Source: Bacteroidota bacterium (lineage in GTDB: Bacteria > Bacteroidota > Bacteroidia > Cytophagales > Cyclobacteriaceae). Taken from it: 12,689 bases of DNA. Every line of letters begins with the position of its first letter. Positions within the stretch are counted from its first letter, which is position 1. The stretch covers positions 1-12,689 of the forward strand of contig JAEZEH010000181.1 of assembly GCA_023417785.1 (NCBI GenBank), written 5' to 3'. This document shows, one piece after another, positions 1-7,025 of this stretch. The notes below the pieces were generated by a model. It saw nothing but the letters and a program-made list of their open reading frames with translations, searched no databases and had not been told where the DNA came from. Made by a program: the position numbers and the translations under genes.

Positions 1-1
1 G

Positions 2-1726
2 GAACAAAGCCACCTGCGTTTCGACGCTTTAGTTCACTCCGCCGGACTGGGAAAGGCAGCTCAGGGTGGCGTGTGCTATGTTATGATGCCCCCGGGAACC
101 ATACTTTCGAATGTGGAAGAAAAGATCAATAGTAATCCATCCCGGCCGGGCCTTATCGGTGAAGGAAACATGAACTATTCATTCAAACCGCTATCGAAGT
201 CTTATTTCTCCCCTGAGAACAGGTTTCCATACATGCAAACCCGCAGCAGCGCCTTCATCAATATTACCCTTGTTGTTGCAATCCTGATCTTCTTTATGGG
301 TGGTTTCAACTTCGGAGTGTTGTTCCTATTAGCCTCCCGGGAACGATCACGGGAAACCGGAATTCGAAAAACATTAGGCATTCCTTTCAGAAGAGTTGTA
401 AACGCCTCAATTCATGAGGTCCTGATTTATCTTGCTATCTCGTTACCAATAGCATTTGCACTTGCTTTCGTCTCCCTTCCTTTCGTGAATAATCTCCTGG
501 GAACTTCGGTTGACACCAATTACCTCTGGCGAACCGATGTTTTGCTGGTACTTGGCTTTATGATTTTGATTCTGGCTGTAACCATTGCCCTGCTGACAGC
601 CAGAGCAAGGTGGAGATCAAAACCGGTTACACTGATGAAGGCAACAGCGGAACGTTCTTTTCGCAGTCCTCTGTTTTACGTGCAGTTCATAATCTCCATT
701 ACCCTTATCATCTGCAGTCTTACGATTGTGAAGCAAATTCAATTTGTACGGGATGCGCCACTTGGCTTCAACCGTCACATTATTCAACTACACGCATCTC
801 AAGGGTTCGACTCCGCTGATCTTCGCGTTTTCAAAGGAGAGGTGCTGGCCCTTCCGGGGGTTCGGAGTGCGACCATAAGCAGTGGTAATCCGATCTCCGG
901 GAATATGATGGTGAGGTATGAAATCGGAGATGGCAAGGTCTACAGTCCTTTCATTTTCAACGGTGACGAGGACTTTATCAGAACGCTGAATCTTACAGTT
1001 CTCAACGGCGGGTTGAGTTCAGAAGGAAAACTTGTTAATGAGGCGTTTGTAAAGTACTTCGGCTTGAAAGATCCGATCGGACAGTTAGTCCCCGGAACCT
1101 CTGATCGCATTTCCGGAGTGGTAAAAGATTTTACCTGTGGCTCTTTCAAAAACCACATCCCACCGGTAATCATCTCCCTGAACGATCAAGGGAGCCGCCT
1201 CCTCCTGGACTACGCGGGTGGCAATCCGTATAAATTAATGTCAACAATATCGGCTTTGGGGCAAAGGATCTATACGGACATCAATTTTGAGTTCAATATT
1301 ATTGAGGAAGACCTGATGAACAAATATCAGGAAGACCTGTTTTTCTACAAGGTCCTGATAGCGGCGTCGGTACTAAGCATTCTGATTTCATTTTTCGGAC
1401 TCTTCGCCATCTGCTGGAGTACAACTCAGGCACGCATAAAAGAAATTGGTATACGGAAGGTTTTGGGGGCGACCGTATTGAACATTGTGGAATTGCTTAC
1501 GGTAGCTTTTTTCAGGAAAATCGGCGTTGCGTTTTTAGTCGCAGCACCGATTGGTTATTACTTCTCACAAAGATGGCTCGAAACTTTCGCTAAACGTATC
1601 GACTTCAGCTTTTCGATCCTTGTTTACGCTGCATGTGTAGTGATCCTGGTAACCATTGTCACGCTGGCAGTTCAAATTACACGCGCGGCACTCGCCAACC
1701 CCGTTGATGAATTACGTCGTGAATGA
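2..1726 (+). CDS. ABC transporter permease, MacB/FtsX type, 5'-partial
   Basis: This is the C-terminal 574 residues of an inner-membrane ABC permease. The frame is open from base 2, and the upstream residues (SHLRFDALVHS...) read as the end of a MacB-type periplasmic domain, so the GTG at 71 is not the real start. In fragment numbering, a first FtsX unit has membrane segments near 83-111, 139-163 and 180-201 with the loop motif RSRETGIRKTLG. A further membrane segment follows at about 227-245, then a second periplasmic domain at about 255-445. A second FtsX unit closes the protein with the matching motif RIKEIGIRKVLGA. The tail ANPVDELRRE is typical of roughly 800-residue two-lobed permeases common in Bacteroidota. 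Such proteins work with a separate ATPase in export or mechanotransmission; the substrate cannot be read here. The first membrane helix and most of the first periplasmic domain are outside the window. The stop lies 7 bp from the converging pncA stop, and no strong plus-strand terminator is seen. Confidence 0.9.
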   Translation, partial: EQSHLRFDALVHSAGLGKAAQGGVCYVMMPPGTILSNVEEKINSNPSRPGLIGEGNMNYSFKPLSKSYFSPENRFPYMQTRSSAFINITLVVAILIFFMGGFNFGVLFLLASRERSRETGIRKTLGIPFRRVVNASIHEVLIYLAISLPIAFALAFVSLPFVNNLLGTSVDTNYLWRTDVLLVLGFMILILAVTIALLTARARWRSKPVTLMKATAERSFRSPLFYVQFIISITLIICSLTIVKQIQFVRDAPLGFNRHIIQLHASQGFDSADLRVFKGEVLALPGVRSATISSGNPISGNMMVRYEIGDGKVYSPFIFNGDEDFIRTLNLTVLNGGLSSEGKLVNEAFVKYFGLKDPIGQLVPGTSDRISGVVKDFTCGSFKNHIPPVIISLNDQGSRLLLDYAGGNPYKLMSTISALGQRIYTDINFEFNIIEEDLMNKYQEDLFFYKVLIAASVLSILISFFGLFAICWSTTQARIKEIGIRKVLGATVLNIVELLTVAFFRKIGVAFLVAAPIGYYFSQRWLETFAKRIDFSFSILVYAACVVILVTIVTLAVQITRAALANPVDELRRE

Positions 1727-1733
1727 AGTTGTT

Positions 1734-2342
1734 TCAAAAAAACACTTTTGATAAAGTGATTATTCCTCCCTGTAAAAGGACGTCCTGTTTTCCCTTCTCG
1801 AAATTTTCCGGATCTATCGGACGCGTTGCATCTTCAATTATATGCGCGACGAATCCTTCCTCCAGCGCATCCTTCGCTGTGAAATATACGCAGTAATCGG
1901 CGGCAAGTCCACACACGTAGACTTCAGTAACATTTCGATCGCGAAGGTATCCAGCCAGACCAGTGTTTTTTCGGTGACCATTATCGTGGAAACCACTGTA
2001 ACTATCAATATCGGGATTCATGCCCTTTCTGAAAACGGCCTCGATCGGGTTGGTGTTAAGCTCCGGATGAAATTCGGCGCCAGCCGTACCCTGAATGCAG
2101 TGATCCGGCCATAACACCTGGTCCAGCTCGTGTAATTGAATTTTATCAAAGGGTTTCCGCCCTTCATGGCTGGATGCAAAACTTTTATGAGAGGCCGGAT
2201 GCCAATCCTGCGTAGCCACAACGATATCAAACTTCGGTGCAAGGGCGTTCACTACTGAGATGATACTGTTTCCGTCGGGTACGGCAAGAGCTCCACCTTC
2301 CGTAAAATCATTCTGCAAATCTACAATTATCAGCGCATTCAT
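1734..2342 (-). CDS. pncA: Nicotinamidase (pyrazinamidase)
   Basis: This 202-residue cytoplasmic isochorismatase-fold amidase hydrolyses nicotinamide to nicotinate and ammonia in NAD salvage. All the expected active-site residues are visible by comparison with known nicotinamidases. The triad is D8 (in IIVDLQNDF), K106 (in FRKGMNPD) and C151 (in GLAADYCV). The metal ligands are D46, H48 and H52 (in QDWHPASH) and H81 (in WPDHC). Length and motif order are normal, so the gene looks intact. The ATG start overlaps the pncB stop by 4 bp (ATGA), which fixes the start and suggests translational coupling. The product feeds directly into PncB. The last codons (TTT TTT TGA) double as the U-tract of an apparent intrinsic terminator. 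The gene converges on the permease. Confidence 0.95.
   Translation of the reverse strand: MNALIIVDLQNDFTEGGALAVPDGNSIISVVNALAPKFDIVVATQDWHPASHKSFASSHEGRKPFDKIQLHELDQVLWPDHCIQGTAGAEFHPELNTNPIEAVFRKGMNPDIDSYSGFHDNGHRKNTGLAGYLRDRNVTEVYVCGLAADYCVYFTAKDALEEGFVAHIIEDATRPIDPENFEKGKQDVLLQGGIITLSKVFF
1736..1758 (-). terminator. Intrinsic terminator inside the pncA 3' end
   Basis: On the minus strand CACTTT-ATCA-AAAGTG forms a 6-bp stem with a 4-nt loop and is followed immediately by seven T. The whole structure lies within the last codons of pncA (LSKVFF and stop), so the U-tract is coding. It would end the pncB-pncA transcript just before the convergent permease. The stem is short and AT-rich, so strength is uncertain. 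Read on the plus strand, the tail after the stem is ATTATTCC, which is weaker. Confidence 0.6.
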
Positions 2343-3757
2343 TGTTTCTTCATGTATTGGTCCCGCAAATCATTTCTTAATTTCTGCAAGGCATTGCTGA
2401 TGCCCACCTTATAAGTGTGCGGATTCTGAAATCGCTTGTACTCCGGGGGCAGCAATGCGAGGCGCTCACGAGAGAAGGCTGAAATTTCATGTAACGGCTT
2501 CTTCGCTTCCAGCATTCGGCCACCGTCCATTACCATCTTCAGCAGCGGCTCCTTTTTCAGGTCTTGTAACGACATTGACTTATCCGGTTCAGTAGGGTGA
2601 TGCATCATGTCAATTTCCGGTTCGTTGTAAAGGCAAATTGCGTCGGCGCCTATAAACATGCCCTCGGTATCGAATACGCGGAACACTTGCTTCTTATCCG
2701 GCAGCGTTGTTTTACTCAGACTCTCCGACAGTTTGATACGCGGCTTTCCTGCCGAATAACAAAGCTTGTATACCCCATCAAGTGCGGCGTCTGGCTGGCC
2801 CGTTACGAGGTTGGTTCCCACACCGAACACGTCAATCGGTGCACCTTGTTCCAACAAGCTCTTGATCACATACTCGTCGAGCTGATTGGATGCCGCAATC
2901 TTGACATAATGCAAACCTGCCGAATCCAACATCTGTCGAGCGTGTCGCGCCAGGTAAGCGAGGTCGCCGCTATCGAGACGTATGCCTTCGAGTCGTTTGC
3001 CACTTGCCTCCATCTCATGGGCAACGATGATTGCGTTGGGAACGCCACTGTTCAGCGTGTTATAAGTATCAACCAGAAGAACACAATTTTCCGGTCGCCC
3101 TTCAGCGAAGCTGCGAAACGCGGCGAGCTCGTCGTCGTAGTGTTGAATAAAGGAATGTGCCATCGTTCCAGAAGGACGGATATCAAAATCATGGGCAGCC
3201 ATAACATTACTTGTTGCCTGAAACCCGCCTATGACAGATGCACGCGAAGCATGATAGCCACCGAGTCCCTGTGCACGGCGGAGTCCAAAGTCAAGCAATA
3301 CACGATCTCCAACAACCTGTTTCATTCGCGCTGCTTTCGTCGCAATCAGGGACTGGAAGTTGACCAGATTTAAAAGCACGGTCTCAATTAGTTGTGCCTC
3401 CAGAATCGTTGCCTCCACCCGTATAGCGGGAACGTTGGGAAAGATCACTTCCCCTTCCTGCACCGAGAATATTTTCCCCGAAAATCTGAAATCTGCGAGA
3501 TGATCGACATACTCCTTCCGGAATCCGACACTTCGGAGGTATTCCAAATCGCTTTCACTGAACCGGAATTCACTTATCAACTCCAGCACATCTTCCAGGC
3601 CGGCGAAAACCGCGTAGCCGCCTCCGTAAGGAAGCTTGCGGAAGAAATATTCAAAGGCAGCGTCTTGCGTGTAGTCGCCACTGAGGTAATAGACCTGACC
3701 CATGGTAAGCTGATACAAGTCAGTATACATAGGAGTAATTCTAATGTCTTGTTTCAA
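2339..3757 (-). CDS. pncB: Nicotinate phosphoribosyltransferase
   Basis: This 472-residue cytoplasmic type II phosphoribosyltransferase converts nicotinate and PRPP to nicotinate mononucleotide, with ATP hydrolysis, in the Preiss-Handler salvage pathway. Visible family blocks are YTDLYQLTMG (11-20), LLDFGLRRAQGLGGYHASRA (154-173), GTMAHSF (197-203), LDSGDLAYLAR (261-271) and GVGTNLVTG (312-320). H201 in GTMAHSF is the likely ATP-phosphorylated histidine. The length is typical of the roughly 470-residue bacterial and animal-like NAPRT form. The start is uncertain. The annotated start is a TTG with no Shine-Dalgarno sequence and an A/T-rich upstream stretch; an in-frame ATG at 3730 (residue 10) would begin MYTDLYQL but also lacks an upstream Shine-Dalgarno sequence. 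The gene lies 55 bp downstream of the CLC antiporter and overlaps pncA by 4 bp, so pncB and pncA are almost certainly co-transcribed. Confidence 0.95.
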   Translation of the reverse strand: MKQDIRITPMYTDLYQLTMGQVYYLSGDYTQDAAFEYFFRKLPYGGGYAVFAGLEDVLELISEFRFSESDLEYLRSVGFRKEYVDHLADFRFSGKIFSVQEGEVIFPNVPAIRVEATILEAQLIETVLLNLVNFQSLIATKAARMKQVVGDRVLLDFGLRRAQGLGGYHASRASVIGGFQATSNVMAAHDFDIRPSGTMAHSFIQHYDDELAAFRSFAEGRPENCVLLVDTYNTLNSGVPNAIIVAHEMEASGKRLEGIRLDSGDLAYLARHARQMLDSAGLHYVKIAASNQLDEYVIKSLLEQGAPIDVFGVGTNLVTGQPDAALDGVYKLCYSAGKPRIKLSESLSKTTLPDKKQVFRVFDTEGMFIGADAICLYNEPEIDMMHHPTEPDKSMSLQDLKKEPLLKMVMDGGRMLEAKKPLHEISAFSRERLALLPPEYKRFQNPHTYKVGISNALQKLRNDLRDQYMKKQ

Positions 3758-3798
3758 TGTCGTTAAATATTTTTTTATTCAAACAATCAACTTATTAA

Positions 3799-3833
3799 GC
3801 ATCCACAAATGATCACTGTTTCTTTGTGGATGC
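3799..3833 (-). terminator. 11-bp perfect hairpin over the CLC stop codon
   Basis: GCATCCACAAA and TTTGTGGATGC are perfect inverted arms around a 13-nt loop. The stem starts inside the last CLC codons and closes just past the stop codon. In the minus-strand transcript the stem is followed by TTAATAAGTTG, which is only moderately U-rich. It could be a leaky terminator or a 3'-end stabiliser between the antiporter and pncB. The perfect stem is seen directly; its role is inferred. Confidence 0.5.
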
Positions 3834-5141
3834 GGGTTTGCCTTCTCCCACCACCGAATCCCAAAGATAGGTTTTTGATATTGATATCCGCTGCGCCTGA
3901 TAAATTCCGGTATGCCCGCTGAAGTAATACGCCGTAAAACATGCCACGGCGTAGTATAGCACATGATCGCCACCAAATAACTCCACTCCCATCAGCGTAC
4001 ATGCCAGCGGCGTATTTGTTGCCCCGGCAAATACCGCGATGAAACCAAGCCCCGCGAACAAATCCACAGGCGCCCCAAGGATAACCGCGAGAGTATTTCC
4101 AAGCGTTGCTCCGATGAAAAATAAAGGCGTGACTTCCCCGCCTTTGAACCCCATCCCGAGAGTTACAGCGGTGAATACAATTTTCAGAAGCCAACTCCAT
4201 GAATCCGCGCCACCGGGACTGAAGGCGTTTACAATTGATACTCCATCCGGGCTTTCCGACGTCACCCCCAGTCCAAGGTAGTCCCGGGTTCCAACGGCAT
4301 AGGTAAGCGCGATGATGATCAATCCACCGATTGCAGGAATCAACCATTTGACGGGTACAAGCCTGGTTGAGTAGTGTTTAATATTGTGAGAAAGCTTTGC
4401 AAAAAGTAAACTCACAAGTCCGAATGCGATACCCGCGACGATCGCCTTGATGAGAAGCAGAACATCGAAGCGGAGGAACCCAAGAAACGTTACTTCCCCT
4501 TCAAGGATGGAAATGTGATAGTGGGTGTGATCGATCCCCCATGCGGTACATACCAGGTGCCCAAACATACTTGCAATGAAACAGGGCATGAGTGCATCAT
4601 ACCTGATCCGGCCTATCGCGAGAACTTCAAGCGCGAAAATGGCACCGGTAACTGGTGTTCCGAACACTGCACCAAAGCCTGCAGCGACTCCGGTCATCAG
4701 GAGTATACGCGTATCGTGTCTGTTCAGGCGGAGTATACGACTCAACCAGTGGGCCATGCTGCCGCCGATTTGTATTGCTGTGCCTTCGCGACCTGCAGAG
4801 CCACCAAACAAATGCGTGATTACTGTAGTGAGCAGAATCAGCGGAGCCATTCTCGCAGGAACTCCACCACCGGGCTGATGGATCTCGTCCATAATCAGAT
4901 TATTTCCCGCTTCCGTGTTCTTGCCGATGCTTTTATAGAGAAAATAGATCAAGATTCCTGCAATTGGGAGCAGGAACAGTAACCAGGGATTCTCCCAGCG
5001 AAGCCCTGTAACGACCTCAAGCAGCCAGAGAAACAAAGCCACGAGTGATCCCGCGATGAAGGCTACCGGAATGCAAATGGCAGTCCATCTGAGCAGATGA
5101 CGAACCATCTTTAAGTGTTCTCCAATCCTGATAGCTGGCAT
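3813..5141 (-). CDS. CLC-F type fluoride/proton antiporter (CLC family)
   Basis: This 442-residue inner-membrane protein has a complete CLC architecture and would normally be annotated as a chloride channel (EriC). Its anion-pathway motifs are those of the fluoride-exporting CLC-F branch. The usual GSGIP filter is replaced by GNNLIM (79-84), GREGP is replaced by GREGT (117-121, gating glutamate E119), and the GGIFAP-like segment is replaced by GFKGGEVTPLFFIGA (331-345). From family knowledge, CLC-F proteins expel fluoride in exchange for protons and protect the cell from toxic fluoride. The ATG at 5141 gives an 11-residue lead without a Shine-Dalgarno sequence. A second ATG at 5108 has GGAGAA at 5118-5123, 9 nt upstream, so the true start may be residue 12. 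The gene follows the GH30 terminator and precedes pncB by 55 bp. No fluoride riboswitch is recognisable upstream. Anion specificity is inferred from motifs only. Confidence 0.9.
   Translation of the reverse strand: MPAIRIGEHLKMVRHLLRWTAICIPVAFIAGSLVALFLWLLEVVTGLRWENPWLLFLLPIAGILIYFLYKSIGKNTEAGNNLIMDEIHQPGGGVPARMAPLILLTTVITHLFGGSAGREGTAIQIGGSMAHWLSRILRLNRHDTRILLMTGVAAGFGAVFGTPVTGAIFALEVLAIGRIRYDALMPCFIASMFGHLVCTAWGIDHTHYHISILEGEVTFLGFLRFDVLLLIKAIVAGIAFGLVSLLFAKLSHNIKHYSTRLVPVKWLIPAIGGLIIIALTYAVGTRDYLGLGVTSESPDGVSIVNAFSPGGADSWSWLLKIVFTAVTLGMGFKGGEVTPLFFIGATLGNTLAVILGAPVDLFAGLGFIAVFAGATNTPLACTLMGVELFGGDHVLYYAVACFTAYYFSGHTGIYQAQRISISKTYLWDSVVGEGKPASTKKQ
5118..5123 (-). promoter_or_regulatory. Shine-Dalgarno-like GGAGAA inside the CLC 5' end
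   Basis: The minus strand reads GGAGAA 9 nt before an in-frame ATG at 5108. It supports translation from residue 12 of the longer frame. The ATG at 5141 has no comparable site. Bacteroidota often do without Shine-Dalgarno sequences, so this does not settle the start. Confidence 0.4.
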
Positions 5142-5145
5142 AGTC

Positions 5146-5153
5146 CAAATATA
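5146..5153 (-). promoter_or_regulatory. Candidate -7 element (TATATTTG) for the CLC gene
   Basis: TATATTTG matches the Bacteroidota -7 consensus TAnnTTTG and lies just upstream of the CLC gene, downstream of the GH30 terminator. Transcription would begin close to the ATG at 5141, implying a leaderless message or use of the ATG at 5108. The nearest upstream TTTG is about 31 bp away, too far for a standard -33 box, so the call is weak. Confidence 0.3.
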
Positions 5154-5200
5154 GAAAAAGTGCCGGAGAGAAAAGGATGGTTTTCAAAAGCCTCACCGTC

Positions 5201-5233
5201 AAAAGAAAAAGCCCCTGCTATAAGAGCAGAGGC
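5201..5233 (-). terminator. Rho-independent terminator after GH30
   Basis: In the minus-strand transcript a 9-bp stem (GCCTCTGCT with AGCAGGGGC, one G-U pair) around a 5-nt loop is followed by TTTTTCTTTT. It begins 23 bp beyond the GH30 stop and closes the GH30 unit before the CLC gene. The one non-Watson-Crick position is a G-U wobble only on this strand and a C-A mismatch on the other, which supports the minus-strand orientation. Confidence 0.85.
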
Positions 5234-5256
5234 CAACCCAAAAAACAATTATCCTT

Positions 5257-6699
5257 TTATTCCACGACGAGGGTACTGATCGACCGCGGAAGACTCGTAG
5301 CATCAGCAGCCTGACCATCCATCCAGAGTTTGAACCCAATGGACTCGTCGGTGAGGTTTAACACAACGACCACAAGTTTGCCATCAGGATTCCGGAACGC
5401 GGTAGTCTGGAGTTGGTCACGGCTGGAAGAACTCGCCACCCGTTTAGCACCCGGACGAATAAATTTTGAGAAATGCCCGAGATAATAATAGGCGTTTGTG
5501 TAAATCAGCTCTCCCGTCTTCGTGTTCGCGTGCACCGGTGCAAAACAAAGATTATTCACATGGTTGGGACCGCCAGTTTCATCAAGCAATATATTCCAGT
5601 CGGTCCATGCAACGGTACCGCTATTAAAATCATTCACTATCGAAAGTCCGTAGCGCTCACCGAGGGTCCAGTCATCAACCCTAGTGAGCTCGAATCGCTC
5701 TTTGCAGCCTTCGGTGAAAATGAGATTCTTGTCGGGAAACGCTTCATTTACGCGGCGCAGGTTTTCAAACTGCATGCCGCCACCGGTCCAGGGCTCATAC
5801 CAGTGAAAACCGATACCCCAAACGTACTTCGCGGCTTCCGGATCGTTGAGGATGGTGCTTGCCCTGTGGTAAATCAAGTCACGGTTATGATCCCATGCGA
5901 TTAATTTGCGATCGCCCATGCCATTTTTCGCGAGTGTCGGACCAAGATGGTTTTTAATGAAATCGCGTTCCTCCTCAGCGGTATATATGCAACTCTCCCA
6001 GGTTTGCTTTGCCATCGGTTCGTTTTGTACACTCAATCCCCAGATAGGAATACCTCGCTTTTCATATTCCTGGATAAACCTGACGTAATAGTTTGCCCAT
6101 GCCGGTGCATATTCAGGAAGAAGCTTACCACCCTGCAACATATTTTTTGTGTCCTTCATCCACGCGGGCGGCGACCACGGGCTTGCGTACATCGTTAGTT
6201 TTCCGCCGGCAGCAGCAATCGCCCTTTTGATAAAGGGTATACGATACTTCTCATCGTGTGCCACGTCGAACGTCTTCAACGCTTTGTCGTTATCTTTTAC
6301 ATACGTGTAACTGCCACTTGAGAAGTCACAACTATGAATGGTGGTTCGCGCCAGTGTATAACCAATACCTGTGTCGCGGTCGAAATGTGCTTTCAGAAAC
6401 TCATCCTGTTTGTCTTTGGGAAGCTTTGCAAATGTTTCCGCGGAAGCATCAGTAAGTGCCGCGCCGATCCCGAGAAACGTTTGATATTCCTTCGAAAGAT
6501 CAATGAAGATACACGGCTGAGTTTCCAGAGGCTGGCCAAAAGTCATGAACTGAACCTCGTTGGTCTTTGTAATGCGGTTAGACGTTTTGTCTGCCGTGGT
6601 GTACACAGTCACTTTTCGTAACTCCGGCTGCTGCGCGACTAAAGTCAGTGCTGCTCCTATCAGAAATGACACGATACTCGTTGTAATTATACTTTTCAT
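5257..6699 (-). CDS. Glycoside hydrolase family 30 (beta-glucosidase or endo-beta-1,6-glucanase)
   Basis: This 480-residue exported retaining glycosidase has a clan-A (beta/alpha)8 barrel followed by the beta-sandwich typical of GH30. An N-terminal signal peptide (about residues 1-22, cut near LVA|QQ) has no lipobox, so the enzyme is probably periplasmic or secreted rather than a lipoprotein. E227 in SVQNEP is the expected acid/base and E330 in IFTEGC the expected nucleophile. Other GH30 signatures are GIGAALTDASAETF (77-90), ARTTIHSCDFSS (117-128), YASPWSPPAWMK (171-182) and GFHWYEPW (297-304). The extended C-terminal segment carries YLGHFSKFIRPGAKR, as in bacterial GH30 enzymes. GH30 covers glucosylceramidases, beta-glucosidases, beta-xylosidases and endo-beta-1,6-glucanases. 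The sequence and the SusCD/CBM neighbours make a beta-1,6-glucan linkage the best guess, for example laminarin side chains. It is the last gene of the utilisation locus, with its own candidate promoter upstream and a clear terminator downstream. Confidence 0.92.
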   Translation of the reverse strand: MKSIITTSIVSFLIGAALTLVAQQPELRKVTVYTTADKTSNRITKTNEVQFMTFGQPLETQPCIFIDLSKEYQTFLGIGAALTDASAETFAKLPKDKQDEFLKAHFDRDTGIGYTLARTTIHSCDFSSGSYTYVKDNDKALKTFDVAHDEKYRIPFIKRAIAAAGGKLTMYASPWSPPAWMKDTKNMLQGGKLLPEYAPAWANYYVRFIQEYEKRGIPIWGLSVQNEPMAKQTWESCIYTAEEERDFIKNHLGPTLAKNGMGDRKLIAWDHNRDLIYHRASTILNDPEAAKYVWGIGFHWYEPWTGGGMQFENLRRVNEAFPDKNLIFTEGCKERFELTRVDDWTLGERYGLSIVNDFNSGTVAWTDWNILLDETGGPNHVNNLCFAPVHANTKTGELIYTNAYYYLGHFSKFIRPGAKRVASSSSRDQLQTTAFRNPDGKLVVVVLNLTDESIGFKLWMDGQAADATSLPRSISTLVVE

Positions 6700-6757
6700 C
6701 TTTAGTTACTTTTTGGCTTGCCCTTCTCCTTACAATAAAGGGCCCGCGCCGTTTACA

Positions 6758-6787
6758 CAAATTTACAGAACGCAGAAGAAACACAAC
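6758..6787 (-). promoter_or_regulatory. Candidate Bacteroidota promoter for GH30
   Basis: The minus strand has GTTG (-33-like, 6784-6787), an 18-bp spacer, and TAAATTTG (6758-6765), a match to the TAnnTTTG -7 consensus. It would start transcription about 50 nt before the GH30 ATG. With the terminator at 6943-6974 it would let GH30 be expressed separately from susCD. Confidence 0.5.
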
Positions 6788-6810
6788 TCTCTGGCCACCG
6801 TAAAAAGGGG

Positions 6811-6839
6811 AATCTACAAACAGACAAAGTCATTGTCAA
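6811..6839 (-). promoter_or_regulatory. Sigma70-like promoter candidate overlapping a palindrome
   Basis: The minus strand carries a perfect TTGACA (6834-6839), 17 bp of spacer and TAGATT (6811-6816, 4 of 6 matches to TATAAT). The TTGACA overlaps a GACAA-N5-TTGTC palindrome at 6823-6837 that could be an operator. Bacteroidota housekeeping promoters normally use other motifs, so this may be coincidence. Confidence 0.2.
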
Positions 6840-6942
6840 AAACATACAGTTTGGATACAGCATTGTTGTTTGCCTGTCCACCTGAACTACCCACACAATG
6901 ACGTTTACATATCTTTAACCCGTTATGACCGTTCGAAGAAAT

Positions 6943-6974
6943 AACCCCTGTACAACCAAGATTGCACAGGGGTT
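6943..6974 (-). terminator. Terminator-like hairpin after the PKD lipoprotein gene
   Basis: AACCCCTGT pairs with ACAGGGGTT, and an inner CAA/TTG extends the stem to 13 positions around a 6-nt loop. The single odd position is a G-U pair on the minus strand and an A-C mismatch on the plus strand, so the structure is complete only in the minus-strand transcript. It lies 51 bp beyond the PKD gene stop. The minus-strand tail (ATTTCTTCG) is only modestly U-rich, so some read-through into GH30 is possible. Confidence 0.65.
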
Positions 6975-7025
6975 TTGTTCAAATAAAGGCTGATAGCCCA
7001 CCAAACTAAATCATATAAAGGCTAA

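Larger units (their letters stand above)
6700..7025. other. Non-coding gap between the PKD lipoprotein and GH30 genes
   Basis: This 326-bp gap holds no convincing gene. It contains, in minus-strand order, a terminator hairpin just after the PKD gene (6943-6974), about 100 bp with nothing I recognise, a GACAA-N5-TTGTC palindrome (6823-6837), a sigma70-like promoter candidate (6811-6839), a Bacteroidota-type promoter candidate (6758-6787), and about 58 bp of leader before the GH30 ATG. An AGGAG-like sequence in that leader lies about 25 nt before the ATG, too far to act as its ribosome binding site. Confidence 0.7.

Noticed and set aside
71..73. GTG as the start of the permease
   Set aside because: The same frame runs open to base 2 and encodes periplasmic-domain sequence, so the gene begins outside the window.
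2597..3373. Open frame of 258 codons on the plus strand
   Set aside because: It lies fully antisense to the well-supported pncB gene and its protein resembles no family.
3787..4347. Open frame of 186 codons on the minus strand
   Set aside because: It overlaps the CLC antiporter gene in another frame; the CLC reading carries all conserved motifs.
5142..5256. Possible fluoride riboswitch (crcB motif) upstream of the CLC gene
   Set aside because: The minus-strand leader lacks the conserved core segments, and most of the space is taken by the GH30 terminator.
6560..6901. Small plus-strand open frame across the GH30 5' end and gap
   Set aside because: It overlaps the GH30 signal peptide region in antisense, and its sequence matches nothing recognisable.
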